The notes under the pieces were generated by a model. That model had not been told where the DNA came from. It worked only from the letters and a program-made list of their open reading frames with translations, and did no database searches. The position numbers and the translations under genes are program-made. A stretch of 64,000 nt of DNA from Lysobacterales bacterium (GTDB lineage Bacteria; Pseudomonadota; Gammaproteobacteria; Xanthomonadales; Ahniellaceae): positions 310,001 through 374,000 of the forward strand of contig JADJCM010000002.1 in assembly GCA_016703225.1 (NCBI GenBank), given 5' to 3'. Below, one piece after another: positions 7,024 through 15,288 of this stretch. Numbering within the stretch: the first letter of the stretch is position 1; every line of letters begins with the position of its first letter.

Positions 7024-8826
7024 TCAGTCGCCTCGACTCGAGTTTGCCAGAGGTTCGGGCGCAGCGGCAGGGTGCAGCTCGGCACGCAGGTCGGCGATGA
7101 CGCGCGCCTGCTCCGCAGCCAGTTCCGAGAGCGCCGCGTGGAGCGAAGCGTTCTCGCGCTCCAGCGCTTCGATACGCCCGGCCAGGGCGGCGTCGGCGCT
7201 GAGGGCGCGGTCGCGCAGTTCGCGCAGTGCTTCCACGGCGAGGGCCTCGAAGCCTTGCGGCGCGACCATCCGGTAGCCATCAGCGTCCCGGCTCAGCCAC
7301 TCCGGGAAGACGGCTTCCACTTCCTGGGCGACGAACCCGGCGTGCACGCCAGGCGTGAAGTAGCCATTGGGTGCGTCGGAGCGGTATGCGTAGCGCACGC
7401 CGCGCAGCGCGAGCAGGCGGTCGAGGCTGTGGCTCAGTGGTTCGATGTCGCGCTTCAGCCGCATGTCCGAAGGTGCCGCCCAACCGCCCGAGGTCGGTTT
7501 GATCGGATTGTCGAAGAACACGCGCAGGCGTCCATCGGTTTGCCACAGTGCGTAGTCGGTGTAATTGCTGCCATCGAAGCGGGCGATGTACAGCGCCGCG
7601 GTGCTGGCATCGCCGAAGGCGGCCAGGTTGATGCCATTCGGCTGGCCATCGGGACGCATCCACAGATCAGCGTTACCCGAGCGCGAGGTCAGCGCCAGGT
7701 CCACGGCAGCGGGCAGGTTGTTGCTGTTGATACCGACGCCGCCCGCCGCCCGCACCAGGAACTGGTTGGGGCCACTGCTGGAGAAGTCGGCCCACTCCGC
7801 ATCAGCCCAGACGAACGAGCCCTCGTCACCATCGTCGTCGCCGCTGGCGGCGGCGGTACTGCAGCCGAAGCCGGCGTAGTCGGAGAGCGCGCCGACGCGA
7901 ACCTTGGCGAACGTGCCGCCGGCGAAAGATCGAACGCCACCGGCGCAGTTGAAGTAGCCGCCCACAACCATGCTGTATTGGTGGCTGGCCGTGTTGAGGC
8001 CGCCGCCGGCGACCGTGGAATCCATGCCGCTGGCGAAGTTCAGTTCGCCGCCACCCACGGCGCTGGCGTAGCCATGGGCGCCATTGACGTAGCCGCCGGC
8101 GACGGTGGCGAAGGCGCGGTCGGCGACCGTGCCCACGTAGTCACCGGCCGCGTTGGCAAAGCCGCCGCCTACCGTCCCGTAGTGGTCGCCGACGAAGTTC
8201 GGGTCGTCGTTGGTAAACGTGGGATCACTGTCTCCAAGCGGCACGCCACCACCTGCGATGGTCGCGCCACGGACGCCGGGCTGCACCGCGTTGCCGCGGC
8301 TGCCGGCGATCACATTTGCGGTGATCGGGCTGCCGCCATACAAATCCGCGCTGGGTTCGATGCGCAGGCTCTGCACGTTGGCGGTGCGCAGTACCAGCGG
8401 TTGCGCATCGGTGGTGCCGAGGAAGTTCGTCGCCGGGCTGGTTCCGCCATCGCCGGTGCTGCTCCAGCAGGCGCCGATCAGCGGTGCACGGATCGCCTTG
8501 CTGCGGCCCGGAATGGCCGCGAAATCTCCGGCGCCGGCATCGCGTACCGCGACTTCGAGCCAGGTCTCGCGCGCGCTGGCGAGCGCGGCGTCGAAGCGCA
8601 GTTCGAAGCGGCCGTCCTTCACCTCGATCGCGCCGAATGTGATCGGCGCCATCAGTTCGGCAGCAGATTTCTCGTCGCCGAGCGCGGCGATGCGAAAGTC
8701 GTAGCGACCGTTCGCGGGCGCGCCGCGGTCGTCGAGTTGCCCTTGGTAGACGAACTCACTGGCCAGTGCCGGCAGCGTCGGCATGCACACAGCGAACAGC
8801 AGGATCGAAAGCGTGGTGCGGTTCAT
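7024..8826 (-). CDS. Secreted fibre-like protein with head repeats and S74 chaperone domain (paralogue 1)
   Basis: A 600-residue exported protein. Order seen: signal peptide (to A-L-A-S), an N-terminal F-V-Y-Q-G-Q-L-D-D-R-G domain (~24-165), tandem YadA-head-like repeats (T-V-G-G-G-F-A-N-A-A-G, S-T-V-A-G-G-G-L-N-T-A-S, ~215-300), a linker, then an intramolecular chaperone of endosialidase domain (Peptidase_S74; S-D-M-R-L-K-R-D-I and G-F-V-A-Q-E-V-E near 455-525), and a C-terminal coiled coil rich in A/E/R. S74 domains drive trimerisation of phage tail spikes and self-cleave at a Ser-Asp; S-D is present. It is the last gene of a three-member tandem array. A trimeric surface fibre is the likely product; the target is unknown. 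Confidence 0.85.
   Translation of the reverse strand: MNRTTLSILLFAVCMPTLPALASEFVYQGQLDDRGAPANGRYDFRIAALGDEKSAAELMAPITFGAIEVKDGRFELRFDAALASARETWLEVAVRDAGAGDFAAIPGRSKAIRAPLIGACWSSTGDGGTSPATNFLGTTDAQPLVLRTANVQSLRIEPSADLYGGSPITANVIAGSRGNAVQPGVRGATIAGGGVPLGDSDPTFTNDDPNFVGDHYGTVGGGFANAAGDYVGTVADRAFATVAGGYVNGAHGYASAVGGGELNFASGMDSTVAGGGLNTASHQYSMVVGGYFNCAGGVRSFAGGTFAKVRVGALSDYAGFGCSTAAASGDDDGDEGSFVWADAEWADFSSSGPNQFLVRAAGGVGINSNNLPAAVDLALTSRSGNADLWMRPDGQPNGINLAAFGDASTAALYIARFDGSNYTDYALWQTDGRLRVFFDNPIKPTSGGWAAPSDMRLKRDIEPLSHSLDRLLALRGVRYAYRSDAPNGYFTPGVHAGFVAQEVEAVFPEWLSRDADGYRMVAPQGFEALAVEALRELRDRALSADAALAGRIEALERENASLHAALSELAAEQARVIADLRAELHPAAAPEPLANSSRGD
8456..8735 (-). repeat. Paralogous block copy 1 (N-terminal domain of fibre gene 1)
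   Basis: This ~280-bp stretch is repeated at about 10327-10605 and 12093-12370. Within its first ~150 bp this copy differs slightly from the other two. In the following ~100 bp (encoding V-K-D-G-R-F...K-S-A-A-E-L-M) it nearly matches the 12-kb copy while the 10-kb copy diverges. The mosaic pattern suggests gene conversion among the three. Confidence 0.75.
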
Positions 8827-8857
8827 GGCAGTTCTCCGGGCAGGCGGATGTCGTGGC

Positions 8858-9133
8858 TCAGGGTCCCTCGAAGCCGTCGGCGAAGATCGAGAAGTCGAGC
8901 GGGTTGCAGCTGGCGTTGGTCGATTTCAATGCGAAGCGGCCGTCGGCCGACTCGGCCGCTGGCGTGACGCGCGCCTCGGCACGCAGCGTGAAGCGGCCAT
9001 CACTGCTGGTGGCCGCAGGCTTCAGTTCGCCGCGCACGTGAAAGCGCGCACTGTCGTCGGTGGCGCGGCTGAGCAGCGGAATCGCGGCAAGCACGGTGAG
9101 GGCGAGGATGCGACTGGGGTGGTGATGCGTCAT
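8858..9133 (-). CDS. Small secreted protein, DGFE C-terminus
   Basis: A 91-residue exported protein. ATG 9133 has a GGGGAG 8 bp upstream and begins a signal peptide (M-T-H-H-H-P-S-R-I-L-A-L-T-V-L-A-A-I-P). The mature part has three short A/G-R-F-x-(V/L) units (S-A-R-F-H-V-R-G, S-D-G-R-F-T-L-R, A-D-G-R-F-A-L-K) and ends F-S-I-F-A-D-G-F-E-G-P. Its design matches the 4639-4944 gene, so they are probably distant paralogues. It lies between fibre paralogues 1 and 2 on the same strand and is probably cotranscribed with them. Function unknown. Confidence 0.6.
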   Translation of the reverse strand: MTHHHPSRILALTVLAAIPLLSRATDDSARFHVRGELKPAATSSDGRFTLRAEARVTPAAESADGRFALKSTNASCNPLDFSIFADGFEGP

Positions 9134-9134
9134 G

Positions 9135-10702
9135 TCAGTGCTCCCCGTGCAGGCGGGCTTCAACCAGTGCTCGCAGCGCGGCGATCTCGCCGCGCAGTGC
9201 CTCGATCTCGGAGTCCTTGGCTTCGACTTTCGCGTTCAATCCCTGGATGGCCGCCAGTGCGACGCCGCCGGTGTCGAGGCTGGCGATGTGCGTCGCCCCT
9301 TCGCCGAGTCCGAACGCCGTGTGGAAGTCCTCGGCCACCGGGCCGAGGTGGCGCACGTCCGGTGCGGCTCGGTAGGACCACTCGGCGATTGGCAGTGCCA
9401 GCACCCGGTCCAGCACCTGGTCGGCATCGATCGCCGCGAATCCGGTCTTGAGCGTGCGCGACGAGGAGTCGGTCCACACGCCGCTGCTGCTCAGATAGCC
9501 GCCGGTCGATGTGTTGAGGAAGCGTCCTGCGGGAATCGATGGCGTGCTGCTCGTGCCGAACCATAGGCCACCCGCCGCGCGTACCAGGAACTGGTTGGTG
9601 CCGTTGGACACGAGATCGCCGATCTGGTGATCTGCCCAAACGAACGTGCCTTCGTCGCCATTCAGACCGTTGGTCGGGACGCCGTCGCAACTGCTGCCGA
9701 GCCCGCCGATCAGGATGCTCGGGCGTACCTTGGCATGGCTTCCGCCAGCCCACGAAGCGGTGCCGCCGGCGCAGTTGTCATGGCCGCCGGAGACGCTGCC
9801 GTAGTCGCTGCCGGCGGTATTTTCGCCGCCGCCCGCGACGGTGCTGTAGTGGCCCAGGGCGAAGTTCTGGCTGCCGCCGGCGATGGTGCCGTAGTAACCA
9901 TTGGCGGTGTTGAGATCTCCGCCGCCGACGGTGCTGGAAGTGCCGTGCGCGAGATTGAGCAAGCCGCCGCCGACGGTTGCGAAGGACTGGTCCACCAGCG
10001 TGCCCGAGCCACCACCGGCGACGTTGGCGTAGCCACCGCCCACGGTACCGTAGTGGTCGGTCACGGCGTTGGGGGCTTCGCTGGCCAGGTCGGGATCGCT
10101 GTTGCCGCTGGGTACGCCGCCGCCGGCGATGGTCGCGCCGCGCACGCCGGCGGTCACTGTGTTGGCGCTCGATCCGGCAATGACATTGGCGGTGATCGGG
10201 CTGCCGCCGAAGGTCTGCGCGGATGGCTCGATGCGCAGGCTGCGCACGTTGGCGGTGCGTAGTACCAACGGTTGCGCGTCGGTGGTGCCGAGGAAATTCG
10301 TCGACGGATCGGTCGCGGCGTCGCCAGTGCTGCTCCAGCAGGCGCCGATCAGTGGTGCACGGATCGCCTTGCTGCGGCCCGGAATGGTCGCGAAATCTCC
10401 GGCGCCGGCATCGCGTACCGCGACTTCGAGCCAGGTCTCGCGCGCGCTGGCGAGCGCGGCGTCGAAGCGCAATTCGAAGCGACCGTCGCGGACCTCGACT
10501 GCGAGAAACTCGATCGGTGCCATTCCCGCGAACGACGATTTCTGGTCGCCGAAGGCGGCGATGCGCAGGTCGTAACGGCCATTCGCGGGTGCGCCACGGT
10601 CATCGAGTTGACCGACGTACACGAATCGGCGGCTTGCGTCTTCGGCAGCAGTGCTGCGAGCAGCGCGAGCACGAGGGAGCTGGTTTTCAGTAGTGGCGAC
10701 AT
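9135..10702 (-). pseudogene. Fibre-like S74 protein, paralogue 2, frameshifted after the signal peptide
   Basis: This paralogue has an excellent start (ATG 10702 with AGGAG 8 bp upstream) and a signal peptide M-S-P-L-L-K-T-S-S-L-V-L-A-L-L-A-A-L-L-P. The mature part (F-V-Y-V-G-Q-L-D-D-R-G, head repeats, S74-type L-K-T-G-F...H-L-G-P-V-A-E-D-F, coiled-coil end) lies in another frame. The break is near 10624-10626: the sister genes read GCC-GCC-GAA/GAG-TTC, here the codon before TTC has lost one base. Restoring one base gives 522 residues without interruption. Frameshift seen directly; whether it is a true mutation or an assembly error cannot be decided here. There is no homopolymer at the site. 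Confidence 0.8.
10327..10605 (-). repeat. Paralogous block copy 2
   Basis: Second copy of the ~280-bp block. Its first ~150 bp is nearly identical to copy 3 (one A/G difference noted by eye); its last ~100 bp diverges from both other copies. Confidence 0.75.
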
Positions 10703-10726
10703 CGGGTTTCTCCTGTTGCCCTGTGG

Positions 10727-12457
10727 TCAGTGCGTCTTGTCGGCAAGCGCGTCGAGCCGGGATTCGAGCGCCTGCAACCTCGCGCGCAGCGATGTGATCT
10801 GCGCATCCTTGGCGGCGTTCTCCGTTTCGAGCTTGGCGTTCAGGCCCTGGATCGCGGCCAGGGCGACGCCGTCGGCATCGACGCTGCTGATCGTCGTGTC
10901 GTTCTCGCCGATCGCGAACTGCGCCCGGAAGTCCTGCGCCATCGGGCCGATGTGGCGGATGGACGCGTCCTGCGCGGCGTAGCTCCAGCTCGTAACCGGA
11001 AGCGCCAGTACGCGGTCGAGAACCGCGCGCGCATCGATCGGCCGGATCGCGGTCTTCACGCTGCGGTCGGAGAGCGAACTCCAGGAACCGGCGCCGGCGG
11101 CCATGGCCACGCCGCTGGCGGACCCGGTGATGTTGGATCGAACCGTTACCGTGCCGTTGTTCGCCAGTTCCACGCGGCGGCTCATGGTGCTGCCGTTGTA
11201 GTGGTCGATGTAGAAGCCGGCGTCGTTGGCTCCGCTGCCGTCGCCCGCGGTCAGCAGGATGCCGCGATTGCTCGCCGCGCGCGGCTTCAGCCAGAGGTTG
11301 GCGTAGTCGGCGCCATCGGCATCGGCGGTGATGGTCAGCTCGATGTCGCCGTGCGGTGGCGGAGCGTTCAATGCCATGCCGCCCTGGGCGCGGACCAGGA
11401 ACTGGTTGTCGCCGGTGGAGATGAAATCCGCGCCCGTACCCGCGCCCCAGACGAAGGTGCCGGCATCGCCGTTGGCGTCGCCGGATCTCGGGATTCCGGC
11501 GCAACCGTATCCGTCCGGGCCGGAATCGGAGCCCGGACGTGCCTTGGCGTAGCGCCCGCCGGCGAATGAGTAATCACCGCCCGCGCAGTTGCCGTCGCCG
11601 CCGGCGACGCTGCTTGATGTCCCGCTTGCAGTGTTGGTCACGCCGCCGGCCACCGTGCCGTACCACCCGCTCGCGGTATTGCGCAGCCCGCCGCCGACGC
11701 TGGTGGTGCTGCCCGATGCGACATTGGCGACGCCGCCGGCGACGGTGTCGGCAACGTGCGATAGCGGGTCACCGTCGTCGTTGCCCGTGCGGTTGCCCCA
11801 GCCACCACCGATGGCGCCGTAGCTGTCGGTGACCCGATTCGGGTCCTCGAAGATCATCGCCGGGTCGCTGTCTCCGGTGGGTATACCGCCGCCGGCGATG
11901 GTCGCGCCGCGCACGCCGGCGGTCACGCCATTCACGCTGCTGCCGGAGATCACGTTGGCGGTGATTGGACTGCCGCCGAAGGTTTGCGCGGAAGGTTCGA
12001 TGCGCAGGCTCTGCACGTTGGCGGTGCGCAGCACCAGCGGTTGCGCGTCGGTGGTGCCGAGGAAGTTGCTCCCCGTGGTTCCCGCATCGCCGGTGCTGCT
12101 CCAGCAGGCGCCGATCAGTGGTGCACGGATCGCCTTGCTGCGGCCCGGAATGGTCGCGAAATCTCCGGCGCCGGCATCGCGTACCGCGACTTCGAGCCAG
12201 GTCTCGCGCGCGCTGACGAGCGCGGCGTCGAAGCGCAGTTCGAAGCGGCCGTCCTTCACCTCGATCGCGCCGAATGTGATCGGCGCCATCAGCTCGGCAG
12301 CGGATTTTTCGTCGCCGAACGCGGCGATGCGCAGGTCATAGCGGCCGTTTGCGGGTGTGCCGCGGTCATCGATCTGGCCGAGGTATACGAATTCGGCGGC
12401 GTGGATCGAGCCCGAGAGCAGCAGCAGTGGGGAAAAGGCGCGGATGAATCGGTGCAT
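10727..12457 (-). CDS. Secreted fibre-like protein with head repeats and S74 chaperone domain (paralogue 3)
   Basis: A 576-residue exported protein and first gene of the tandem array. Signal peptide M-H-R-F-I-R-A-F-S-P-L-L-L-L-S-G, then A-A-E-F-V-Y-L-G-Q-I-D-D-R-G, head-type repeats (A-G-G-V-A-N-V-A-S-G, S-V-G-G-G-L-R-N-T-A-S-G; ~225-300), a variable middle, the S74 region (L-S-D-R-S-V-K-T-A-I, H-I-G-P-M-A-Q-D-F; ~455-520), and a C-terminal coiled coil. GGAG precedes ATG 12457. It is 24 bp upstream of paralogue 2. The chaperone end differs in sequence from paralogue 1 but resembles paralogue 2. The likely product is a trimeric surface-exposed fibre. Confidence 0.85.
   Translation of the reverse strand: MHRFIRAFSPLLLLSGSIHAAEFVYLGQIDDRGTPANGRYDLRIAAFGDEKSAAELMAPITFGAIEVKDGRFELRFDAALVSARETWLEVAVRDAGAGDFATIPGRSKAIRAPLIGACWSSTGDAGTTGSNFLGTTDAQPLVLRTANVQSLRIEPSAQTFGGSPITANVISGSSVNGVTAGVRGATIAGGGIPTGDSDPAMIFEDPNRVTDSYGAIGGGWGNRTGNDDGDPLSHVADTVAGGVANVASGSTTSVGGGLRNTASGWYGTVAGGVTNTASGTSSSVAGGDGNCAGGDYSFAGGRYAKARPGSDSGPDGYGCAGIPRSGDANGDAGTFVWGAGTGADFISTGDNQFLVRAQGGMALNAPPPHGDIELTITADADGADYANLWLKPRAASNRGILLTAGDGSGANDAGFYIDHYNGSTMSRRVELANNGTVTVRSNITGSASGVAMAAGAGSWSSLSDRSVKTAIRPIDARAVLDRVLALPVTSWSYAAQDASIRHIGPMAQDFRAQFAIGENDTTISSVDADGVALAAIQGLNAKLETENAAKDAQITSLRARLQALESRLDALADKTH
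12093..12370 (-). repeat. Paralogous block copy 3
   Basis: Third copy of the ~280-bp block. It shares its first part with copy 2 and its second part with copy 1, which is the signature of recombination or gene conversion within the array. Confidence 0.75.
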
Positions 12458-12624
12458 GGCGGCACTCCGGCGGGCGGTGGCTCACGAACGCTCGTGGCGC
12501 CGCCCGGGAGCGTGCATCGGGATGCCGCGGGCCGTTACGAACTGCCACGATCGGGGCCGACGCTGGCCCTGCACCGCGCCCCGTGTCCATGATCCAGATC
12601 AAGCACGGCGCTCGCCGCGCGCGA

Positions 12625-13542
12625 TCACACCATTTCGCGCCAGCCGTTCGGGTCTGGCTCGGTGCCGCCGACCAGGCCGAAGTAGCGCTTCTGGATCTGC
12701 GCGGTGATCGGGCCGCGTTCACCGCATCCAACCGGCTTGCCGTCCACGCTCTTGATCGGCGTGATCTCGGCCGCGGTGCCGCACATGAACAGTTCATCGC
12801 ACAGGTACAGGTATTCGCGCGGCAGGTCGCGTTCGACCACGGGGATGCCTGCGCTCTTCGCGAGGCTGATGATGGTGTTGCGGGTAATGCCGTTGAGCAG
12901 CGCAGCCGACACCGGCGTGGTGTGCAGTTCGCCATTCATCACCAGGAACAGGTTCTCGCCGGCGCCCTCCGAGAGCAGGCCGGTGCTGGCGAGTGCGATG
13001 CCCTCGCCGAAACCGAGCCGCCGGGCTTCGCGCGCGATCAGCTGGCCACTCAGGTAATTGCCGCCGGCCTTGGCGCCGGCCGGGATGGTGTTGGGAGCGA
13101 AGCGTTGCCAGCTCGACACCATCGCGTCGATGCCGGTCTCGGTGACTGCGTGGCCGAGGTACTCGCCCATCGGCCAGGCGCCGATCGCGACATCGGTCGG
13201 GCAGTCGGCCGAGAGCCCGAAGCCGCCGAGCCCGCGGAACGCGACCGGTCGGATGTAGCACTTGCCAAGGCCATTCGCCTTGATCACGTCGCGCGTACCC
13301 TGGATCAGTTCCTCCAGCGTGTACGGAATCGGCAGGTCGTAGATCTTCGCTGACTGGTACAGGCGCTTCATGTGATCGGTCAGGCGGAACACTGCGGGAC
13401 CCTTCGGCGTGTCGTAGGCGCGAATGCCCTCGAACACCGAGGATCCGTAGTGGATCGCGTGCGCCATCACATGCACGGTGGCGTCGCGCCAACGCATGAT
13501 CTTGCCGTTGAACCAGATCTGCTCGGGATACTGCATGGCCAT
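12625..13542 (-). CDS. ilvE: Branched-chain amino acid aminotransferase
   Basis: A 305-residue fold-type IV PLP aminotransferase that transfers amino groups between glutamate and the 2-keto acids of leucine, isoleucine and valine. Seen: Y-G-S-S-V-F-E-G-I-R-A-Y, Y-I-R-P-V-A-F-R-G, the catalytic lysine K158 in A-G-A-K-A-G-G-N-Y-L-S-G, S-E-G-A-G-E-N-L-F and G-I-T-R-N-T-I-I. The length is typical of IlvE. Two in-frame ATGs lie at 13542 and 13536; I used the first. It is convergent in position but not related in function to the fibre array downstream, and sits alone, away from other ilv genes. Confidence 0.95.
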   Translation of the reverse strand: MAMQYPEQIWFNGKIMRWRDATVHVMAHAIHYGSSVFEGIRAYDTPKGPAVFRLTDHMKRLYQSAKIYDLPIPYTLEELIQGTRDVIKANGLGKCYIRPVAFRGLGGFGLSADCPTDVAIGAWPMGEYLGHAVTETGIDAMVSSWQRFAPNTIPAGAKAGGNYLSGQLIAREARRLGFGEGIALASTGLLSEGAGENLFLVMNGELHTTPVSAALLNGITRNTIISLAKSAGIPVVERDLPREYLYLCDELFMCGTAAEITPIKSVDGKPVGCGERGPITAQIQKRYFGLVGGTEPDPNGWREMV

Positions 13543-13654
13543 GGTCGTGCTCCGCGTCGAGGGTCCGGCAGTTTAGCGGCAGCTGCGGGGCGCGCTAACG
13601 GGCTGTTAGCGGTGTGCGGGATAGGCTGCGTCTCCCTCGTTCTTGCCGCCGTCC

Positions 13655-15175
13655 ATGTCCGCCATCGTTCTGGAACCGTCGCCGCGAGCCATGCCAGTCA
13701 CGTCGCGGCTGCAGCGATTGCTGCAATCGTGCTGGCTGACGATGGCGTTCACGCTGGCGCTTGGCTTTGCGTTCCAGGGCTCGCGCGGGCTGTGGGAACC
13801 CGACGAGGGGCGCTACACCCAGGTGGCGATGGAGATGCTGCTGAGCGGCGACTACATCACGCCGCGCCGCCATCACCACCGCATCCATCCGACCAAACCG
13901 CCGCTGACCTACTGGGCGATCGCCGGAAGCGTCTCCCGGTTCGGGCGCAACGAATGGGCGGTGCGCGCGCCGTATGCGCTGGCCTTCGCCTTGACCGCAG
14001 GCCTGTTGTTCGGCATTGGTCGAAGGCTCACGCCGCGGCTGCCGGGACTGCCAGCGGCGATCTACACGACCACTGCGCTGCCCTTTTTCGCTGCGAATCT
14101 GGTGACCACAGATACGCTGCTCACGTTGATGACGACGTTGGGCGTGTTCGGCTACGTCGGGGCGCGCTGGCCGCTGCGCGCGAATGCCGCAGCCTGGCCA
14201 TGGATCCTGCTGATGTGGGCCGGCTTCGGGCTCGCCTTCGTGACCAAGGGGCCGCCGGGTCTGCTGCCACTGGCGGCGATCCTGATCTTCGATGGCCTGC
14301 AGTCGCACCTGCGGACGCGTCAGTTGTTCGATCTACGCGGCCTGCTCGTATTCGTTCTGCTTGGTCTCGGCTGGTACCTCGCCGTGTTGCTGCGCAATCC
14401 AGAGATGTTCGGCTATCTGCTGCGCGAAGAGGTGGTGGCGCGCATCGCTTCGGGCGAGCACGGCCGCTTTCCGCAGTGGTGGGGCGGCTTCTACATCTAT
14501 GGCCCGACCCTGCTGGTGGGCACGCTGCCATGGTTGCCGACCTTGTGGCGGCATTGGCGCGAGCTGCCGTTGACGCGATTGCGCTGGTCGAGGTTGGCGC
14601 CGCAGGGCCGCTTCCTGGCCTGGTGGATCGGCCTTTCCCTGCTGGTGTTCCTGCTCGCGCGCTCGCGCCTGCCGCTGTATCTGTTGCCCCTGTTCCCGGC
14701 GATCGCGCTGGTCATTGCCCGTGCCTGGCTGGCCGAGCCGCAGCGACTGCGGCGGCGCCTGGCCTGGCTGCCGTGGGTGACGGTACTGCTGGTGCTGCTC
14801 AAGGCCGCGGCTGCGCACGTGCACAACAACAAGGACATGCGCGCCTTCGCCGCCGAAATCAGGCGTGTCGTACCGTTCCAGCCGGGTGAAGCGGTCTTCA
14901 TCGACGAGTCGCCGCGCTATGGTCTCGGTTTCTACCTCGACATCGAAGCCGAGTGGATCAGCATCGCGCCGAGCGCGGACCCGCGCTATGACCAGGTGTT
15001 GTCCGAAGAACTCGCAGAAGCCGAGGGGCCGCGCCTGTATCTGGTGCGCCCGGAGCGCTATGGTGCCTTCGCGGCCATGGCGCGCGCGCTCGGGCACCAT
15101 GTGCAGCGCTTCGGCGAGTCGCACCGCTTCGTTATCGCCGGCGTCCGTCGCGATCGCGACCGCGAGCGCAACTGA
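13655..15175 (+). CDS. ArnT/PMT-like integral membrane glycosyltransferase (GT83)
   Basis: A ~506-residue polytopic membrane protein of the dolichyl-phosphate-mannose/ArnT family (PMT_2), which moves a sugar from a polyprenyl-phosphate donor to an envelope acceptor on the periplasmic side. Seen: the family signature W-E-P-D-E-G-R-Y-T-Q-V-A-M-E-M with S-G-D-Y-I-T-P close to the N-terminus, H-P-T-K-P-P-L-T-Y-W, many hydrophobic helices, and a soluble C-terminal ~100 residues. ATG 13655 is preferred; a TTG at 13643 and an ATG at 13691 are also in frame. No arn operon genes are nearby, so lipid A modification by aminoarabinose is not implied. Confidence 0.85.
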   Translation: MSAIVLEPSPRAMPVTSRLQRLLQSCWLTMAFTLALGFAFQGSRGLWEPDEGRYTQVAMEMLLSGDYITPRRHHHRIHPTKPPLTYWAIAGSVSRFGRNEWAVRAPYALAFALTAGLLFGIGRRLTPRLPGLPAAIYTTTALPFFAANLVTTDTLLTLMTTLGVFGYVGARWPLRANAAAWPWILLMWAGFGLAFVTKGPPGLLPLAAILIFDGLQSHLRTRQLFDLRGLLVFVLLGLGWYLAVLLRNPEMFGYLLREEVVARIASGEHGRFPQWWGGFYIYGPTLLVGTLPWLPTLWRHWRELPLTRLRWSRLAPQGRFLAWWIGLSLLVFLLARSRLPLYLLPLFPAIALVIARAWLAEPQRLRRRLAWLPWVTVLLVLLKAAAAHVHNNKDMRAFAAEIRRVVPFQPGEAVFIDESPRYGLGFYLDIEAEWISIAPSADPRYDQVLSEELAEAEGPRLYLVRPERYGAFAAMARALGHHVQRFGESHRFVIAGVRRDRDRERN

Positions 15176-15288
15176 ATTCGGTGCACACGGCGCCCGTGCT
15201 AGCCTAACCGGCCTCCGGCCGCGGTTTCACGGCCCTTCCAGTTCTCATTCAGTCGTTGCGGCCCGGTCGCGACGCAGTGGAGTCATGC

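Noticed and set aside
10703..11504. N-terminal extension of the paralogue 2 frame
   Set aside because: This part overlaps the coding region of paralogue 3 out of frame and has no family similarity. The real start is the signal peptide at 10702 in another frame.
7024..12457. Prophage remnant, because of S74 tail-spike chaperone domains
   Set aside because: Each protein has a signal peptide and no capsid, terminase, tail or lysis genes are present. Secreted host fibres fit better.
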